Assembly (NCBI RefSeq): GCF_041595635.1
Contig: NZ_JBFHJW010000017.1
Span: forward strand, 4,679 to 68,678
Source: Labilibaculum sp041595635
GTDB taxonomy: Bacteria; Bacteroidota; Bacteroidia; Bacteroidales; Marinifilaceae
Direction: 5' to 3'
DNA: 64,000 bases
Of the stretch, positions 25,410-34,783 are shown one piece after another (the stretch's first letter is position 1; each line of letters starts with the position of its first letter). The position numbers and the translations under genes were made by a program. Below the pieces are notes generated by a model, which was not told the origin of the DNA, searched no databases, and saw nothing but the letters and a program-made list of their open reading frames with translations.

Positions 25410-27857
25410 ATGAAACTACTAATGCATTTAGTTGCGGGCATTGTTATGCTCCTAAGTTTAACTTTTTCTACTTTTGCCGAAAATACAACAACAAGCATAA
25501 AAGGTACAGTTACCGATAGAAATAGTAATGAACCAATCCCTTACGCCAGTGTGGCAGTTGAAGGTTCTAGTCTGGGAGCCGTAACCAATTTCGAGGGAGA
25601 ATTTGTTATCGATCAGGTTCCTGTCGGACATCATCACCTAATAGCTTCTTGTGTTGGATATAAGTTAGATAAGAAAGAATTAAATATTGAAGTCGGAAGT
25701 AATAATGACATTGAATTCAAAATTGTAGAAGATTTTATCGGCCTCGATCAGGTCGTGGTCACTGCCGATAGAAATACGATTCAGCGTAAAGATGCTCCTG
25801 TAGTTGTGAATTCGATCTCAACGAAACTATTAAAACAGACTTCTGCCGCTACTTTAGCCGATGGTTTGGCTTTCTCTCCAGGCTTGCGAGTAGAAAATGA
25901 TTGTGGAAATTGTGGATTCTCACAAGTAAGAATGAATGGTCTTGAGGGGGGGTATACTCAGATTTTAATTAACAGCAGAGCAATTTTTAGTGGTTTAGCA
26001 GGTGTTTACGGTTTGGAACACATCCCTGCAAATATGATTGAACGAATTGAAGTGGTTCGTGGTGGTGGTTCCGCTCTTTTTGGTGGGAATGCAATTGCGG
26101 GAACGATTAATGTTATTACTAAAGATCCCATTAGCAATTCTTTTAAGGCAGGTGTAAAATACGGAGCTCTCGGTCTTGGTGTGGACGGAAGCGGAAGTTT
26201 CGCGAACGATATTTCAGCCGATTTTAATGCTTCTGTTGTTTCGGATGATTTTAAAAGTGGTATTTTTATTTTTGGAATGAATCACGAGCGCGATGCTTGG
26301 GATGCGAATGATGATGGTTTTTCTGATATCGTTAAATTGGAAAATCTTAGTGCCGGTTTGCGTGCCTATCATAGAATAAATGATCTTGGAAAAATAACGC
26401 TAGAATACCATGTGATTGATGAGTACCGAAGAGGTGGTGATCAGTTGGATTTGCCAGCACATGAAGCAATCATTGCCGAAGAAGTTTCTCATCGAATTAA
26501 CTCAGGAGGAGTTTCGTGGGATCAATATTTTAACGAGGATAGGATAAGCAAACTAGCTGTTTATGCATCGGCACAAACTGTTGATAGGGAGAGTTACTAC
26601 GGTGCTGCTACTGTCGAAGATGAGGATGGAAATGAATTGGAAACAGCAATTCCTGATTATAGTGCTTACGGACAAACCGATGATTTTTCTCTTTCCACTG
26701 GAGCACAGTTTTTCACAAAAATGAATAATCTCTTGTTTTCTCCTGCTGATATCACTTTGGGCGCAGAGAATTCTTATAATAGCATAAAAGACGATAAGTT
26801 GGGTTATTACGATTATGAGAATAATGAATATGTAGAGACTACGACAATTGCTGATCAAAGCTCTAATACAGTGGGAATTTTTGCCCAAAGTAAATGGGAT
26901 TTAAATACAGTGAAATTTTTACTAGGGGTTCGAATGGATTCTTACAAAATTAAAAATACTGCTGATGATTATGAATTTTCTAATACTGTTTTTAGTCCTC
27001 GTGCAAATGTTTTATTAAATATTTCGAAGGCATCTCAAATGCGTTTGAGTTATGCTAGAGGTTTTAGAGCCCCACAACTTTTCGATGAAGATTTACATAT
27101 CGAAGCATCAACAGCGCGAAGAGTTGTTCATGTGTTGGCCGATGATTTAACTGAAGAAAAATCAAACAGTTATACTCTATCCTGGGATTATTCTAAATCT
27201 GTTGGAAATATACAGACTTATTTTTTAGCCGAAGGGTTTTACACTGATCTAATCGATCCATTTTTAAGTGAGTACAGCGACATTGATGATGATGGAAACC
27301 TAGTAAGTGTTAAATCGAATGCCAATGGTGCACTGGTAAAAGGAATGAATTTTGAGTTTAAATTGGCTCCTAGCTACAAGCTCGATTTTCAAATGGGATT
27401 AACGCTTCAATCGAGTAAATATGACGATGTTGTTGACCAGGGTGAAGATGATGATACTGAAAATTCAAGTACCGACGAGATTCTAAGAACGCCTGAAACC
27501 TATGGCTATTTTGCTCTTAATTGGAAACCCTTGCATGAGTTTACTGCTACCCTTTCGGGAAGCTACACTGGTTCCATGAACTTAATTCACTTAGGTGGAG
27601 GGGATGATGAATTCGGAAATGAAATTCAAGAAAGCCTGGTAAAAACGGATGATTTTATGGATGTGTCCGTTAATTTATCCTATCATTTTGATTTGGGAAA
27701 AGATGTGAAGTTGCAATTCGACCTTGGTGTGAAGAATATGTTTAATTCTTTCCAGGACGATTTTGATTACGGATCTGGACGAGATGCAGGTTATGTTTAT
27801 GGTCCAATGCAGCCAAGAACTCTTCATTTTGGTGTGAAGTTAGGGAACGTATTGTAG
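25410..27857 (+). CDS. TonB-dependent outer membrane receptor
   Basis: 815 residues: signal peptide 1-23, carboxypeptidase-regulatory-like domain about 28-110 (KGTVTDRNSNEPIPYASV), TonB-box-like DQVVVTA, plug domain about 115-235, then a 22-strand-type barrel ending in the usual aromatic/hydrophobic beta signal (LHFGVKLGNVL). The plug carries a CxxC pair in NDCGNCGFSQVRMNGLEGG and IERIEVVRGGGSALFGGNAIAGTIN. No SusD-like partner follows, so it is not a glycan importer; together with the His-rich protein upstream a metal or metallophore substrate is plausible. Confidence 0.92.
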   Translation: MKLLMHLVAGIVMLLSLTFSTFAENTTTSIKGTVTDRNSNEPIPYASVAVEGSSLGAVTNFEGEFVIDQVPVGHHHLIASCVGYKLDKKELNIEVGSNNDIEFKIVEDFIGLDQVVVTADRNTIQRKDAPVVVNSISTKLLKQTSAATLADGLAFSPGLRVENDCGNCGFSQVRMNGLEGGYTQILINSRAIFSGLAGVYGLEHIPANMIERIEVVRGGGSALFGGNAIAGTINVITKDPISNSFKAGVKYGALGLGVDGSGSFANDISADFNASVVSDDFKSGIFIFGMNHERDAWDANDDGFSDIVKLENLSAGLRAYHRINDLGKITLEYHVIDEYRRGGDQLDLPAHEAIIAEEVSHRINSGGVSWDQYFNEDRISKLAVYASAQTVDRESYYGAATVEDEDGNELETAIPDYSAYGQTDDFSLSTGAQFFTKMNNLLFSPADITLGAENSYNSIKDDKLGYYDYENNEYVETTTIADQSSNTVGIFAQSKWDLNTVKFLLGVRMDSYKIKNTADDYEFSNTVFSPRANVLLNISKASQMRLSYARGFRAPQLFDEDLHIEASTARRVVHVLADDLTEEKSNSYTLSWDYSKSVGNIQTYFLAEGFYTDLIDPFLSEYSDIDDDGNLVSVKSNANGALVKGMNFEFKLAPSYKLDFQMGLTLQSSKYDDVVDQGEDDDTENSSTDEILRTPETYGYFALNWKPLHEFTATLSGSYTGSMNLIHLGGGDDEFGNEIQESLVKTDDFMDVSVNLSYHFDLGKDVKLQFDLGVKNMFNSFQDDFDYGSGRDAGYVYGPMQPRTLHFGVKLGNVL

Positions 27858-27903
27858 AAAAAATCTACTAATTAGAAAGTTAGATACAGATTGTATTAAG
27901 TAG

Positions 27904-27940
27904 CGGAGCAATTTCTTTAACAGGATATTAGCTCCGTTTT
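27904..27940 (+). terminator. Terminator of the TonB receptor gene
   Basis: CGGAGC (27904-27909) / GCTCCG (27931-27936) with further pairing inside, followed by TTTTCTTTT. The loop is long, so moderate support. Confidence 0.65.
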
Positions 27941-28132
27941 CTTTTATTGTTTAGCTTAGATTCTAAGCTTGGTTTACTTATTGCTGTGCTTGTTCTAGGT
28001 GTTTGAATCTAACCAGGATTTATAAAGCACGTAGGAAAAGCTGAAAAGAGGCTTAAACAAAAATAAATCAGACAATACGATTTAAAAAAAAGATAAGTAA
28101 ATTTGTGCGAATTAATTAAGTAGATTTTTTTT

Positions 28133-29023
28133 ATGGCAGAAACTAGAGGTAACAACGGTAAAAAAGACAACATTTATATCGGAGTCTTGGCTTCATTAGG
28201 AGTAATTCTTGTAATTGTAGCGGTAATGTATTTTATGGAACACCGCGATAACAAACGTTATATATCTGAAATTACAATTGAGAAAATAAATCTTGAGAAT
28301 GAATTAAAATCACTTTCTCAGGATTATGATTCTTTACAAACCAATAACGATACCTTAAATGTTCAGCTAAAAATGGAACAGGAAAAGATTAGCGAATTAT
28401 TGGAGCGTATGAAGGTTTTCAGAAACAATTCATATTTCGAAATTAACAAATACAAAAGAGAGCTGGGAACTTTAAAGGGCGTTCTAAGAGATTATATTGT
28501 TCAGATAGATTCTCTAAACACAAGAAATCAGTTGCTTACTGCCGAAAATGCTCGAGTAAAAAAACAAATTAATTGGGTAAAAGATCGGAATATTAAGTTG
28601 GAAGAATCTACCGAATCGATGAAGGAAGTGATTAGTAAAGCTGCAACTTTGTCGCTTACAGATCTTTATTGTACACCCATTAACAGAAAAGGGAAAGAGG
28701 TGAAAAAGATTTCTAAAACTGAGAAATTGGTGACCAATTTTACTCTTCAAAAGAATGTGACTGCTTCTACAGGTGTAAAAGAAATTTTTGTTCGAATTAG
28801 TCGTCCCGACGAAGTTGTTTTAGGTAACCCTGAAAATCTTTTGTTTGATTTTGAGAATACAAAATTGAGCTATTCGGCTAAACGTGAAATTGAGTACGAA
28901 GGCCAACAACTTGATGTTGCTATTTTTTGGGACAACGATGGAAGCTTGGTTGAAGGAGAATATAAAATTGACGTATTTGCCGAAGGAAATCATATTGGTT
29001 CTTCTAAATTTATATTGAAATAA
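28133..29023 (+). CDS. Membrane-anchored coiled-coil protein of unknown function
   Basis: 296 residues. Short cytoplasmic N-terminus, one membrane helix at about 17-34 (IYIGVLASLGVILVIVAVMY), a coiled coil at about 40-165 (IEKINLENELKSLSQDYDSL and similar), and a C-terminal beta domain (about 175-296) with KEIFVRISRPDEVVLGNP and VEGEYKIDVFAEG. The layout is conserved in Bacteroidota and often mis-annotated as an SMC or partition protein; there is no ATPase motif, so I do not adopt such names. A TAAATTTG -7-like box lies at 28098-28105, and a terminator follows. Confidence 0.8.
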   Translation: MAETRGNNGKKDNIYIGVLASLGVILVIVAVMYFMEHRDNKRYISEITIEKINLENELKSLSQDYDSLQTNNDTLNVQLKMEQEKISELLERMKVFRNNSYFEINKYKRELGTLKGVLRDYIVQIDSLNTRNQLLTAENARVKKQINWVKDRNIKLEESTESMKEVISKAATLSLTDLYCTPINRKGKEVKKISKTEKLVTNFTLQKNVTASTGVKEIFVRISRPDEVVLGNPENLLFDFENTKLSYSAKREIEYEGQQLDVAIFWDNDGSLVEGEYKIDVFAEGNHIGSSKFILK

Positions 29024-29056
29024 CTCTTCAAGATCCGACTCATCGTAAAACAAAAA

Positions 29057-29083
29057 AAACCATCCTTTCTGGATGGTTTTTTT
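29057..29083. terminator. Bidirectional terminator
   Basis: AAAACCATCC-TTTCT-GGATGGTTTT with A and T tracts on both sides, between converging genes. Confidence 0.88.
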
Positions 29084-29101
29084 GTATTTCTTAGTAGTGT
29101 A

Positions 29102-29560
29102 TTATTTAAAAATTGTTCTCGATCCGAATGCTCTAAATCCTACTAAAATGGAAACGCATCCACTTTCAATTTTTTCTTTGCTTTCATCTTTCGAAACCAA
29201 AATACGCAATATAAAGTCATCGGTGCTTTCTACCATAAAATCCCATATATTGGTATAATCTTCATCCGAATTATCGTACAGTATGTTGTAATCTGTATCA
29301 AAAAGTTGAAATTGTATGTTACCCAGATTATTTTCACCTTCCACCAAAATACGATATTCCTGATCCTTGTAAAAGGTAAGTTGCAACTCAGCGGTTTCGC
29401 CTTCCGATAAAACGGCGTTGTTTAACTGTCCGTTAAATGTGTATGGAGTAAGCGCAGGAATACATTCTTTCTTGGTATATTCATTGCACTGCGCAAGCAA
29501 TAAGTTTGGCAATGCGAGTAGGTAAAAAATAAGTAAAGTGGCTGTTATAATTTTTTTCAT
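29102..29560 (-). CDS. Exported protein of unknown function
   Basis: 152 residues with a clear Sec signal peptide (MKKIITATLLIFYLLALPNLLLAQ, cleavage after AQ). The mature part is a small beta-rich domain with AELQLTFYKDQEYRILVEG and FQLFDTDYNILYDN, resembling the single-domain peri/extracellular proteins of Bacteroidota that have lipocalin-like or PPC-like folds; I cannot name the family. It follows a lipoprotein gene by 27 bases on the same strand and probably shares its transcript. Confidence 0.75.
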   Translation of the reverse strand: MKKIITATLLIFYLLALPNLLLAQCNEYTKKECIPALTPYTFNGQLNNAVLSEGETAELQLTFYKDQEYRILVEGENNLGNIQFQLFDTDYNILYDNSDEDYTNIWDFMVESTDDFILRILVSKDESKEKIESGCVSILVGFRAFGSRTIFK

Positions 29561-29587
29561 TCTATTCGTTTTAGTGCTCGCAATATC

Positions 29588-30484
29588 CTATAATTCAGTA
29601 ATTGTCTCTCTAATGGTATCGTTTATTTCCTTTATTTCTCTAATGGTTTGGTTCGAGGCTGTTAGAGTTACTTTATTTCTTATGATCGTTTTACCATCTT
29701 TATTTTTAATACTCGATGCTGTTGATTTGCTTTGTGATATTTCTTGAAATTTTGCATCCAATTTCTTCAATTCTGGAAGAATCTGATTGATTTTAGAATT
29801 GTTTCGATATTGATTGAGTAAGCCAATTAAATTTTTGACAGAATGTTTTTGTTGAGAAATTAAATCGACCATTTCTTTTTGTGGATTGTTTAAGTCAACA
29901 ATGTTGGTTGCTAAATATAAAGTCTCAACCCAACCTCCGAAAACAATAAGAGCAGCAACTCCACCTCTTTGGTTTTCTTTTAAATAACTATCCGACTTGG
30001 TGAAGGTTTCAGTAATAATACTTAGCAAAGAATCTTGGTTTTCAATATTTTTCTCCATTCTTTGGGCGGTAATTTTTTCCTGTTCTTCAGGAATTCCCAA
30101 TTCGCGTGTGAATTTTTTGATAACGGCTAAATATCTGGCTGCATCCTGAAACTGTTCGTAAATTCGGATGTAACTTAGGTCTGCCCCATAAATACCAATG
30201 TTAATGGCAATATCCGCCTGCGATAAATAGTTGTCCGAATTGCTAACCGAATTCATCAAATCAGGTTGGTAGGGAAGATCCATTGTTTTTATGATTTCAC
30301 TTACCTCTATTGGACTGGGAACATTGTAAAATAATGTTTTAACTGATTTAAAATTTTGTTGCTGTGGAGCTTCTATCTCAGCTTGTTTTTCTACCGATGT
30401 TTTCTTATTCTGACAACCCAAGCATAAAACCGAAGTTGTTATAAAAAGAAGTAAACAGCTTATTTTCATAGTTGTTGTATACAT
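29588..30484 (-). CDS. Helical lipoprotein of unknown function
   Basis: 298 residues, or 293 if started at the second ATG (30469), which gives a tighter signal peptide MKISCLLLFITTSVLCLGC. Lipidated cysteine in LCLGC. The mature part is almost all helical: DLPYQPDLMNSVSN, a central YGADLSYIRIYEQFQDAARYL-type helix, GGVAALIVFGGWVETLYL, then a coil near the C-terminus. It belongs to a widespread Bacteroidota lipoprotein group without known role. Upstream gene of a two-gene operon with the exported protein. Confidence 0.78.
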   Translation of the reverse strand: MYTTTMKISCLLLFITTSVLCLGCQNKKTSVEKQAEIEAPQQQNFKSVKTLFYNVPSPIEVSEIIKTMDLPYQPDLMNSVSNSDNYLSQADIAINIGIYGADLSYIRIYEQFQDAARYLAVIKKFTRELGIPEEQEKITAQRMEKNIENQDSLLSIITETFTKSDSYLKENQRGGVAALIVFGGWVETLYLATNIVDLNNPQKEMVDLISQQKHSVKNLIGLLNQYRNNSKINQILPELKKLDAKFQEISQSKSTASSIKNKDGKTIIRNKVTLTASNQTIREIKEINDTIRETITEL

Positions 30485-30713
30485 AGATTTATTATTTTCT
30501 CGTGGGTGTTAAGTTGTAATATTCTTAAAGTTATACTTTTAGGTAGTAAATCCAAACTAAATATAAAGATATAGCTGGATTAAAAAAAAACACATTATTA
30601 GTAGAAACAAAACATTTTTATTGACGTAAAAATTCGGCTGAATGCCAACCAAAAATTAGAAGAATATTTTTTAGCAAGCTAACTTCAGAGGGAAAAGTTT
30701 TGCTAAAAATAGG

Positions 30714-31493
30714 CTAAGCACTAATCTGAGTAGTAAAACCTGCGGCTTCCACTTTTTTAGCTATTTTTTCCAACTCTTTTTTCGATATTTTCTCCAGTTG
30801 ATCACTGGGTGTATCTCTCGAAATCGTATAAATCATTACCTCTTTAGGTTGAATTTTTTGCAAGTGACCAATCCATGCAGAAATCTCTTTTTCGCTGGTG
30901 TTGTCAATAATTTTTCCCTCGTACTCTCCTCTGATAAAAAGAGTTTGAATAATTAAATTACCATTAAATTTCGATAAGAGATCAACTAGTTTTTCTAGGT
31001 TAAATTTGCCTACTGGCTGATCTAAATTAAGTATGGTTTCTTCTGTTCCTCCATCAAGTTTTAAGATGTTATCATCGACCTTATTCAATGCATCGAACAC
31101 TGACTTTTTGTGTATCATTGACGAATTGGAGAGAACTGCTATTCGTGCTTGTGGAAAAACCTGATTTCTTACCTCGATTGTATAATCAATTATTTCGCTA
31201 AATTCCGGATGAAGTGTGGGTTCTCCATTTCCAGCAAATGTAATTACATCCAAATCTTCGTTGTTGGCTTTCATGGAGCTTAGTTTCTCGAATAAACTTT
31301 GCTTTACTTGATCTTTAGGATGAAAGTTGATCTTTTGCTCCTTTTTATCCGGATTCCATCCGCATTCGCAGTAAATACAATTAAAACTGCATAGTTTACA
31401 ATCATTAGGTAATAAGTTGATGCCTAAGGATACGCCGAGTCTTCTGCTTTTTACAGGGCCAAATATTATTTTGTCGAAGAGAAAAGTTGCCAT
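30714..31493 (-). CDS. Radical SAM protein
   Basis: 259 residues. The 4Fe-4S cluster motif is CKLCSFNCIYCEC (C-x3-C-x2-C within it), near residues 32-44 after GPVKSRRLGVSLGINLLP, the signature of the COG0731-like radical SAM group. FAGNGEPTLHPEF is the GGE-type SAM-binding motif. LKLDGGTEETI and LIIQTLFIRGE follow in the barrel. Members of this group are annotated as wyosine-type or unknown-substrate enzymes; the substrate here cannot be told from sequence. Single gene with its own -7 box. Confidence 0.87.
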   Translation of the reverse strand: MATFLFDKIIFGPVKSRRLGVSLGINLLPNDCKLCSFNCIYCECGWNPDKKEQKINFHPKDQVKQSLFEKLSSMKANNEDLDVITFAGNGEPTLHPEFSEIIDYTIEVRNQVFPQARIAVLSNSSMIHKKSVFDALNKVDDNILKLDGGTEETILNLDQPVGKFNLEKLVDLLSKFNGNLIIQTLFIRGEYEGKIIDNTSEKEISAWIGHLQKIQPKEVMIYTISRDTPSDQLEKISKKELEKIAKKVEAAGFTTQISA

Positions 31494-31515
31494 TAATTTC
31501 TTAATTTTTGAAAAG

Positions 31516-31523
31516 CAAATTTA
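31516..31523 (-). promoter_or_regulatory. Putative -7 box of the radical SAM gene
   Basis: On the minus strand TAAATTTG, 23 bases before the ATG. No clear -33 box. Confidence 0.35.
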
Positions 31524-31585
31524 GGAAATCCTATTTGGAATGTGCAGTAATGAGGGTTTTTAATTCAGAAAGTAGAGAACTATGT

Positions 31586-32401
31586 CTATGCTAGGACTAT
31601 TAATTCACTAGTTGCTTTAAATTTTTCATTTGTGTAGTCCAAATGAGAAAGTAAATTTATACCTGGTTTTTTGCCGATTTCAAGACTTCCAAATTCATGT
31701 TCTATGCCTAGGTGTTTGGCTCCATTATAACTTGCCCATTTCAATAAATCTCCAAAAGAAAGTTCAGGCAAAAGAACCTGAAGCGATTTTAATTCTTCAA
31801 AGACAGATAACTTTTGTGTCATTCCTAAGGATCCTGTTCCAATGCAATATTGGTTTTGTTCATTTATTGAAATGCATGAAGTTGCTTGGTTTTCAAGTAG
31901 AATTCGGTTTACTAAAATGGATTCCAGGCTATTTCGTTTTTCTTTAATGGTTGGGGCAGTAAATGTAGGATTTGAATGAAGTAAATTCACATTCTGAAAG
32001 TGAAGTTTTGATTTTTGTTTTTGTACGGCAAAATTACTTTCTAAATGATAATCAGCAGCTACTTTAGTTCCGTAGGCTTCCAGTTGGTTAATACCTTTTT
32101 GAACCAAAGCAAAAGTTTCTTTTTTTTGTAGAAGTTTTTCTTTTAAAGCAGATTCAAAATTAACAGCCGCACAAGCTAGAAAATCATTTTTTGTAAAGCC
32201 CGGAAAACCTAAAAGAGTAAACACATCTACAAAACCCGGAACAATTACTCCACTATAAAATTCCAAATTTTCAATTTCCTTTATCTTTCCATTGGTGTTT
32301 ATAAGGTCTACAATGTAATTGTTCTCATCCAGAATCAGAATTCCGTTTTTTAAAGGAGATGAGCTAATGGGGTAAATATAATTTGCAGATAGCTTTCTCA
32401 T
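31586..32401 (-). CDS. Amidohydrolase-like protein lacking the metal-binding HxH
   Basis: 271 residues. The ends match Bacteroidota amidohydrolases: N-terminal beta sandwich (NGILILDENNYIVDLINTNG, then SGVIVPGFVDV) and the C-terminal AKHLGIEHEFGSLEIGKKPGINLLSH. The family, about 370-380 residues long, reads PGFVNAHCHLE at the first metal site; here residues 55-65 read PGFVDVFTLLG, so both histidines are gone, and about 100 residues of the barrel are absent. Hydrolysis by the usual mechanism is unlikely. The ATG overlaps the stop of the DUF4296 gene (ATGA), so the two are translationally coupled. Confidence 0.75.
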   Translation of the reverse strand: MRKLSANYIYPISSSPLKNGILILDENNYIVDLINTNGKIKEIENLEFYSGVIVPGFVDVFTLLGFPGFTKNDFLACAAVNFESALKEKLLQKKETFALVQKGINQLEAYGTKVAADYHLESNFAVQKQKSKLHFQNVNLLHSNPTFTAPTIKEKRNSLESILVNRILLENQATSCISINEQNQYCIGTGSLGMTQKLSVFEELKSLQVLLPELSFGDLLKWASYNGAKHLGIEHEFGSLEIGKKPGINLLSHLDYTNEKFKATSELIVLA

Positions 32402-33225
32402 TTACGCCGTTGGTGTTTTAAATCTAATTCTTTATTTAATTCCTTCATTACTTCTACTGAATCTGGTCTAATTTGCGGATTGAAAATTAGAATGTCTTTA
32501 ATTTCAAAATGTTCAGTGTATTCTTCGAGATCATTATCCCCAGCAAATAAGTTACCTCGTAGTTCGGTGTAACTCGAATCAGGATATTCCATCTGAATTT
32601 CATAGGTGTTGAACCGATTACTTTTCTCGATTTCTTGAGGTTCGAAAAATATTTTTTTGTCTTTCCCTAAGCTATCTTTTTTCCAAAAATATGCTTCTAT
32701 TCTTGGATTATCAGTTTGGTCATCAGGGAAAATTCTAATGTCTGCTTTTATGGTGTAAATTCCTGTTTGTGAGGTAGGAATTGCAAAGGTTAAATTGTTT
32801 TTATCACGGGAAGGAATTCTCCAATGCTTTTTTTTCGACCAAAGGTCCACTGTATCTTGTTCTATTTTTTGGTCCTTAAGTTCAATACGATATTTAGTCT
32901 CGAGTCGGTTTAACGAATCGATAATTACATCATACATTTTGGTGAATTTTTTAGTATCACTAGAGTAATAGGATAAACAGGAATCGAATTGCTCCCGGGT
33001 GATATCATATCGTTCGAATATTGAATTGTAGTAATAGCTGGGACGAAAATTATTTCCTGAGCGAAAAATATTTTTTGTACTCAGTGATCCATCTGTAATG
33101 TGAATATCAATCAGCATTTTAGTGAACTGATCTTTATTTAGTGCAGGTTCTGGTTTTGTGTTCTTTTTACAGGAAAGTAGAAAGGTGATTCCACAGCAAA
33201 GGGTGAAAAATAATATCTTATTCAT
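32398..33225 (-). CDS. DUF4296 lipoprotein
   Basis: 275 residues. Lipoprotein signal MNKILFFTLCCGITFLLSC with the lipidated cysteine at 19. The DUF4296 part follows at about 30-125 (FTKMLIDIHITDGSL, YYYNSIFERYDITREQFDSCLSYY, YDVIIDSLNRL). A C-terminal beta domain follows (about 140-265). Found only in Bacteroidota; the function is unknown. Overlaps the amidohydrolase-like gene by four bases. A good -7 box sits 27 bases before its start, so it may not depend on the transporter genes upstream. Confidence 0.85.
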   Translation of the reverse strand: MNKILFFTLCCGITFLLSCKKNTKPEPALNKDQFTKMLIDIHITDGSLSTKNIFRSGNNFRPSYYYNSIFERYDITREQFDSCLSYYSSDTKKFTKMYDVIIDSLNRLETKYRIELKDQKIEQDTVDLWSKKKHWRIPSRDKNNLTFAIPTSQTGIYTIKADIRIFPDDQTDNPRIEAYFWKKDSLGKDKKIFFEPQEIEKSNRFNTYEIQMEYPDSSYTELRGNLFAGDNDLEEYTEHFEIKDILIFNPQIRPDSVEVMKELNKELDLKHQRRK

Positions 33226-33251
33226 GAATAATTTTCTTGTTGATCTTGATG

Positions 33252-33259
33252 CAAAGATA
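33252..33259 (-). promoter_or_regulatory. Putative -7 box of the DUF4296 gene
   Basis: On the minus strand TATCTTTG, the same sequence as in front of rnr and metG. The predicted leader is about 20-25 bases. Confidence 0.4.
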
Positions 33260-33293
33260 GTAAATCGTGTAGAATGTGAAGCCAGGAATTTTA

Positions 33294-34046
33294 TTAGCTT
33301 ATTTTTTTAATCTTTTTGAATAATTCCGAGGCAAAAACAAAATCATTTACTGCTTTATTACCGGTATCAAATATTTCTTCATGACTTCCTTCCCAGGCTT
33401 TTTGACCTTTATTTATAAAAACGATCTTTTCCCCAATTTCCATTACCGAATTCATATCATGAGTGTTTATAATGGTTGTTATGTTGTACTCTTTTGTAAT
33501 CTCCTGAATCAGGTTGTCAATGAGTATTGCCGTTACAGGATCTAAGCCTGAGTTGGGCTCATCGCAAAATAAATATTTCGGATTAAGGGCAATAGCTCGG
33601 GCTATGGCAACACGTTTTTGCATTCCTCCACTAATTTCCGATGGAAATAACTGATTAAAATCTTTAATGTTGACACGCTCTAAGCAGAAGTTAGCACGAT
33701 TTAATTTTTCTTTTTCATTTAAATTAGAAAACATATTTAAAGGGAAAAGTACATTTTGTTCTACTGTCATTGAATCAAATAAAGCTCCTCCCTGAAATAC
33801 CATACCTATTTCTTTGCGAACTTCTTTTTTTTGTTTCATGGTCATTGCGGTAAAATTTCTATCATTATAGAGAATAGTACCAGAATCAACACCATGCAGT
33901 CCTACAATCGATTTTAGTAAAACCGTTTTCCCTGATCCACTTTGTCCTATAATTAAATTGGTTTTGCCCGATTCAAAAGTAAGCGAAATGTCATGCAATA
34001 CCTTTTGTTCAGCAAATGACTTATTTATATTTTCGAGTCTGATCAT
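33294..34046 (-). CDS. mlaF: Mla-type ABC transporter ATP-binding protein
   Basis: 250-residue ATPase of the MlaF/Ttg2A group that drives lipid transport between the membranes. Walker A GQSGSGKTVLL (about 34-44), signature SGGMQKRVAIARAIA, Walker B YLFCDEPNSGLDPV (the DEPNSGLDP form is typical of MlaF), H-loop NTHDM. Overlaps the permease gene by four bases (ATGA). The MCE-domain substrate protein (MlaD) usually encoded alongside is not found in this window. Confidence 0.9.
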   Translation of the reverse strand: MIRLENINKSFAEQKVLHDISLTFESGKTNLIIGQSGSGKTVLLKSIVGLHGVDSGTILYNDRNFTAMTMKQKKEVRKEIGMVFQGGALFDSMTVEQNVLFPLNMFSNLNEKEKLNRANFCLERVNIKDFNQLFPSEISGGMQKRVAIARAIALNPKYLFCDEPNSGLDPVTAILIDNLIQEITKEYNITTIINTHDMNSVMEIGEKIVFINKGQKAWEGSHEEIFDTGNKAVNDFVFASELFKKIKKIS

Positions 34047-34783
34047 TTTAACAGAATTTGAGTGAGTATTACATTAGTGAGTAGAATTAAAATACTACTA
34101 TTTACAACAGCTCTCGTACTGGCTCTACCCACTTCCAAAGCTCCACCTTTAACGTAATAGCCATAAAAAGAAGGTATTGCAGTAATAATAAACGCAAATA
34201 CTGCTGTTTTTATTAAGGAATAGGTAATGTAGTAGGGAATAAATGCGTATTGAACACCATCAATAAAATCGCTAAAATTTACCGTTCCAGTAAGATATCC
34301 TGCAAGTAAGCCACCACTGATTCCTACAAATACACTTAACACGTATAAAAAAGGATTAATAAATATAGCAGCTATAATTTTTGGCAAAACCAAATGATTT
34401 GCCGAGTTGATGCCCATAATTTCTAATGCATCTATTTGCTCGGTTATGCGCATGGTACCAATTTCTGAGGCAATATTTGACCCGACTTTACCAGCTAAAA
34501 TTAAGCCTACTATGGTGGATGAAAATTCTAGAATCATCGATTCGCGTGTGGTGTAGCCAACCAAATAATCGGGAAGCAAAGGGTTTGACATGTTATAAGC
34601 TGTTTGAAGTGTAATTACTGCACCCATAAACAAAGATATAATCACTACAATACCTATGGAATTGATTCCAAGTTTATCGATCTCACGTATAATTTGTGAA
34701 AATAATGTTTTCCCCTTTTCAGGTTTTGAAAATACCAACACTAAAAATCTGGAGAATTTTCCTACGTTTTCGAACAGATTCAT
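34043..34783 (-). CDS. mlaE: Mla-type ABC transporter permease
   Basis: 246-residue inner-membrane protein of the MlaE family. The conserved core GSNIASEIGTMRITEQIDALEIMGINSANHL is split between residues about 120-150, followed by the PKIIAAIFINPFLYVL helix and the C-terminal STRAVVNSSILILLTNVILTQ helix. Five or six membrane segments are predicted. It forms the channel half of the transporter with the overlapping ATPase gene. The same two-gene unit is often followed by an MCE protein, which is absent here. Confidence 0.9.
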   Translation of the reverse strand: MNLFENVGKFSRFLVLVFSKPEKGKTLFSQIIREIDKLGINSIGIVVIISLFMGAVITLQTAYNMSNPLLPDYLVGYTTRESMILEFSSTIVGLILAGKVGSNIASEIGTMRITEQIDALEIMGINSANHLVLPKIIAAIFINPFLYVLSVFVGISGGLLAGYLTGTVNFSDFIDGVQYAFIPYYITYSLIKTAVFAFIITAIPSFYGYYVKGGALEVGRASTRAVVNSSILILLTNVILTQILLK

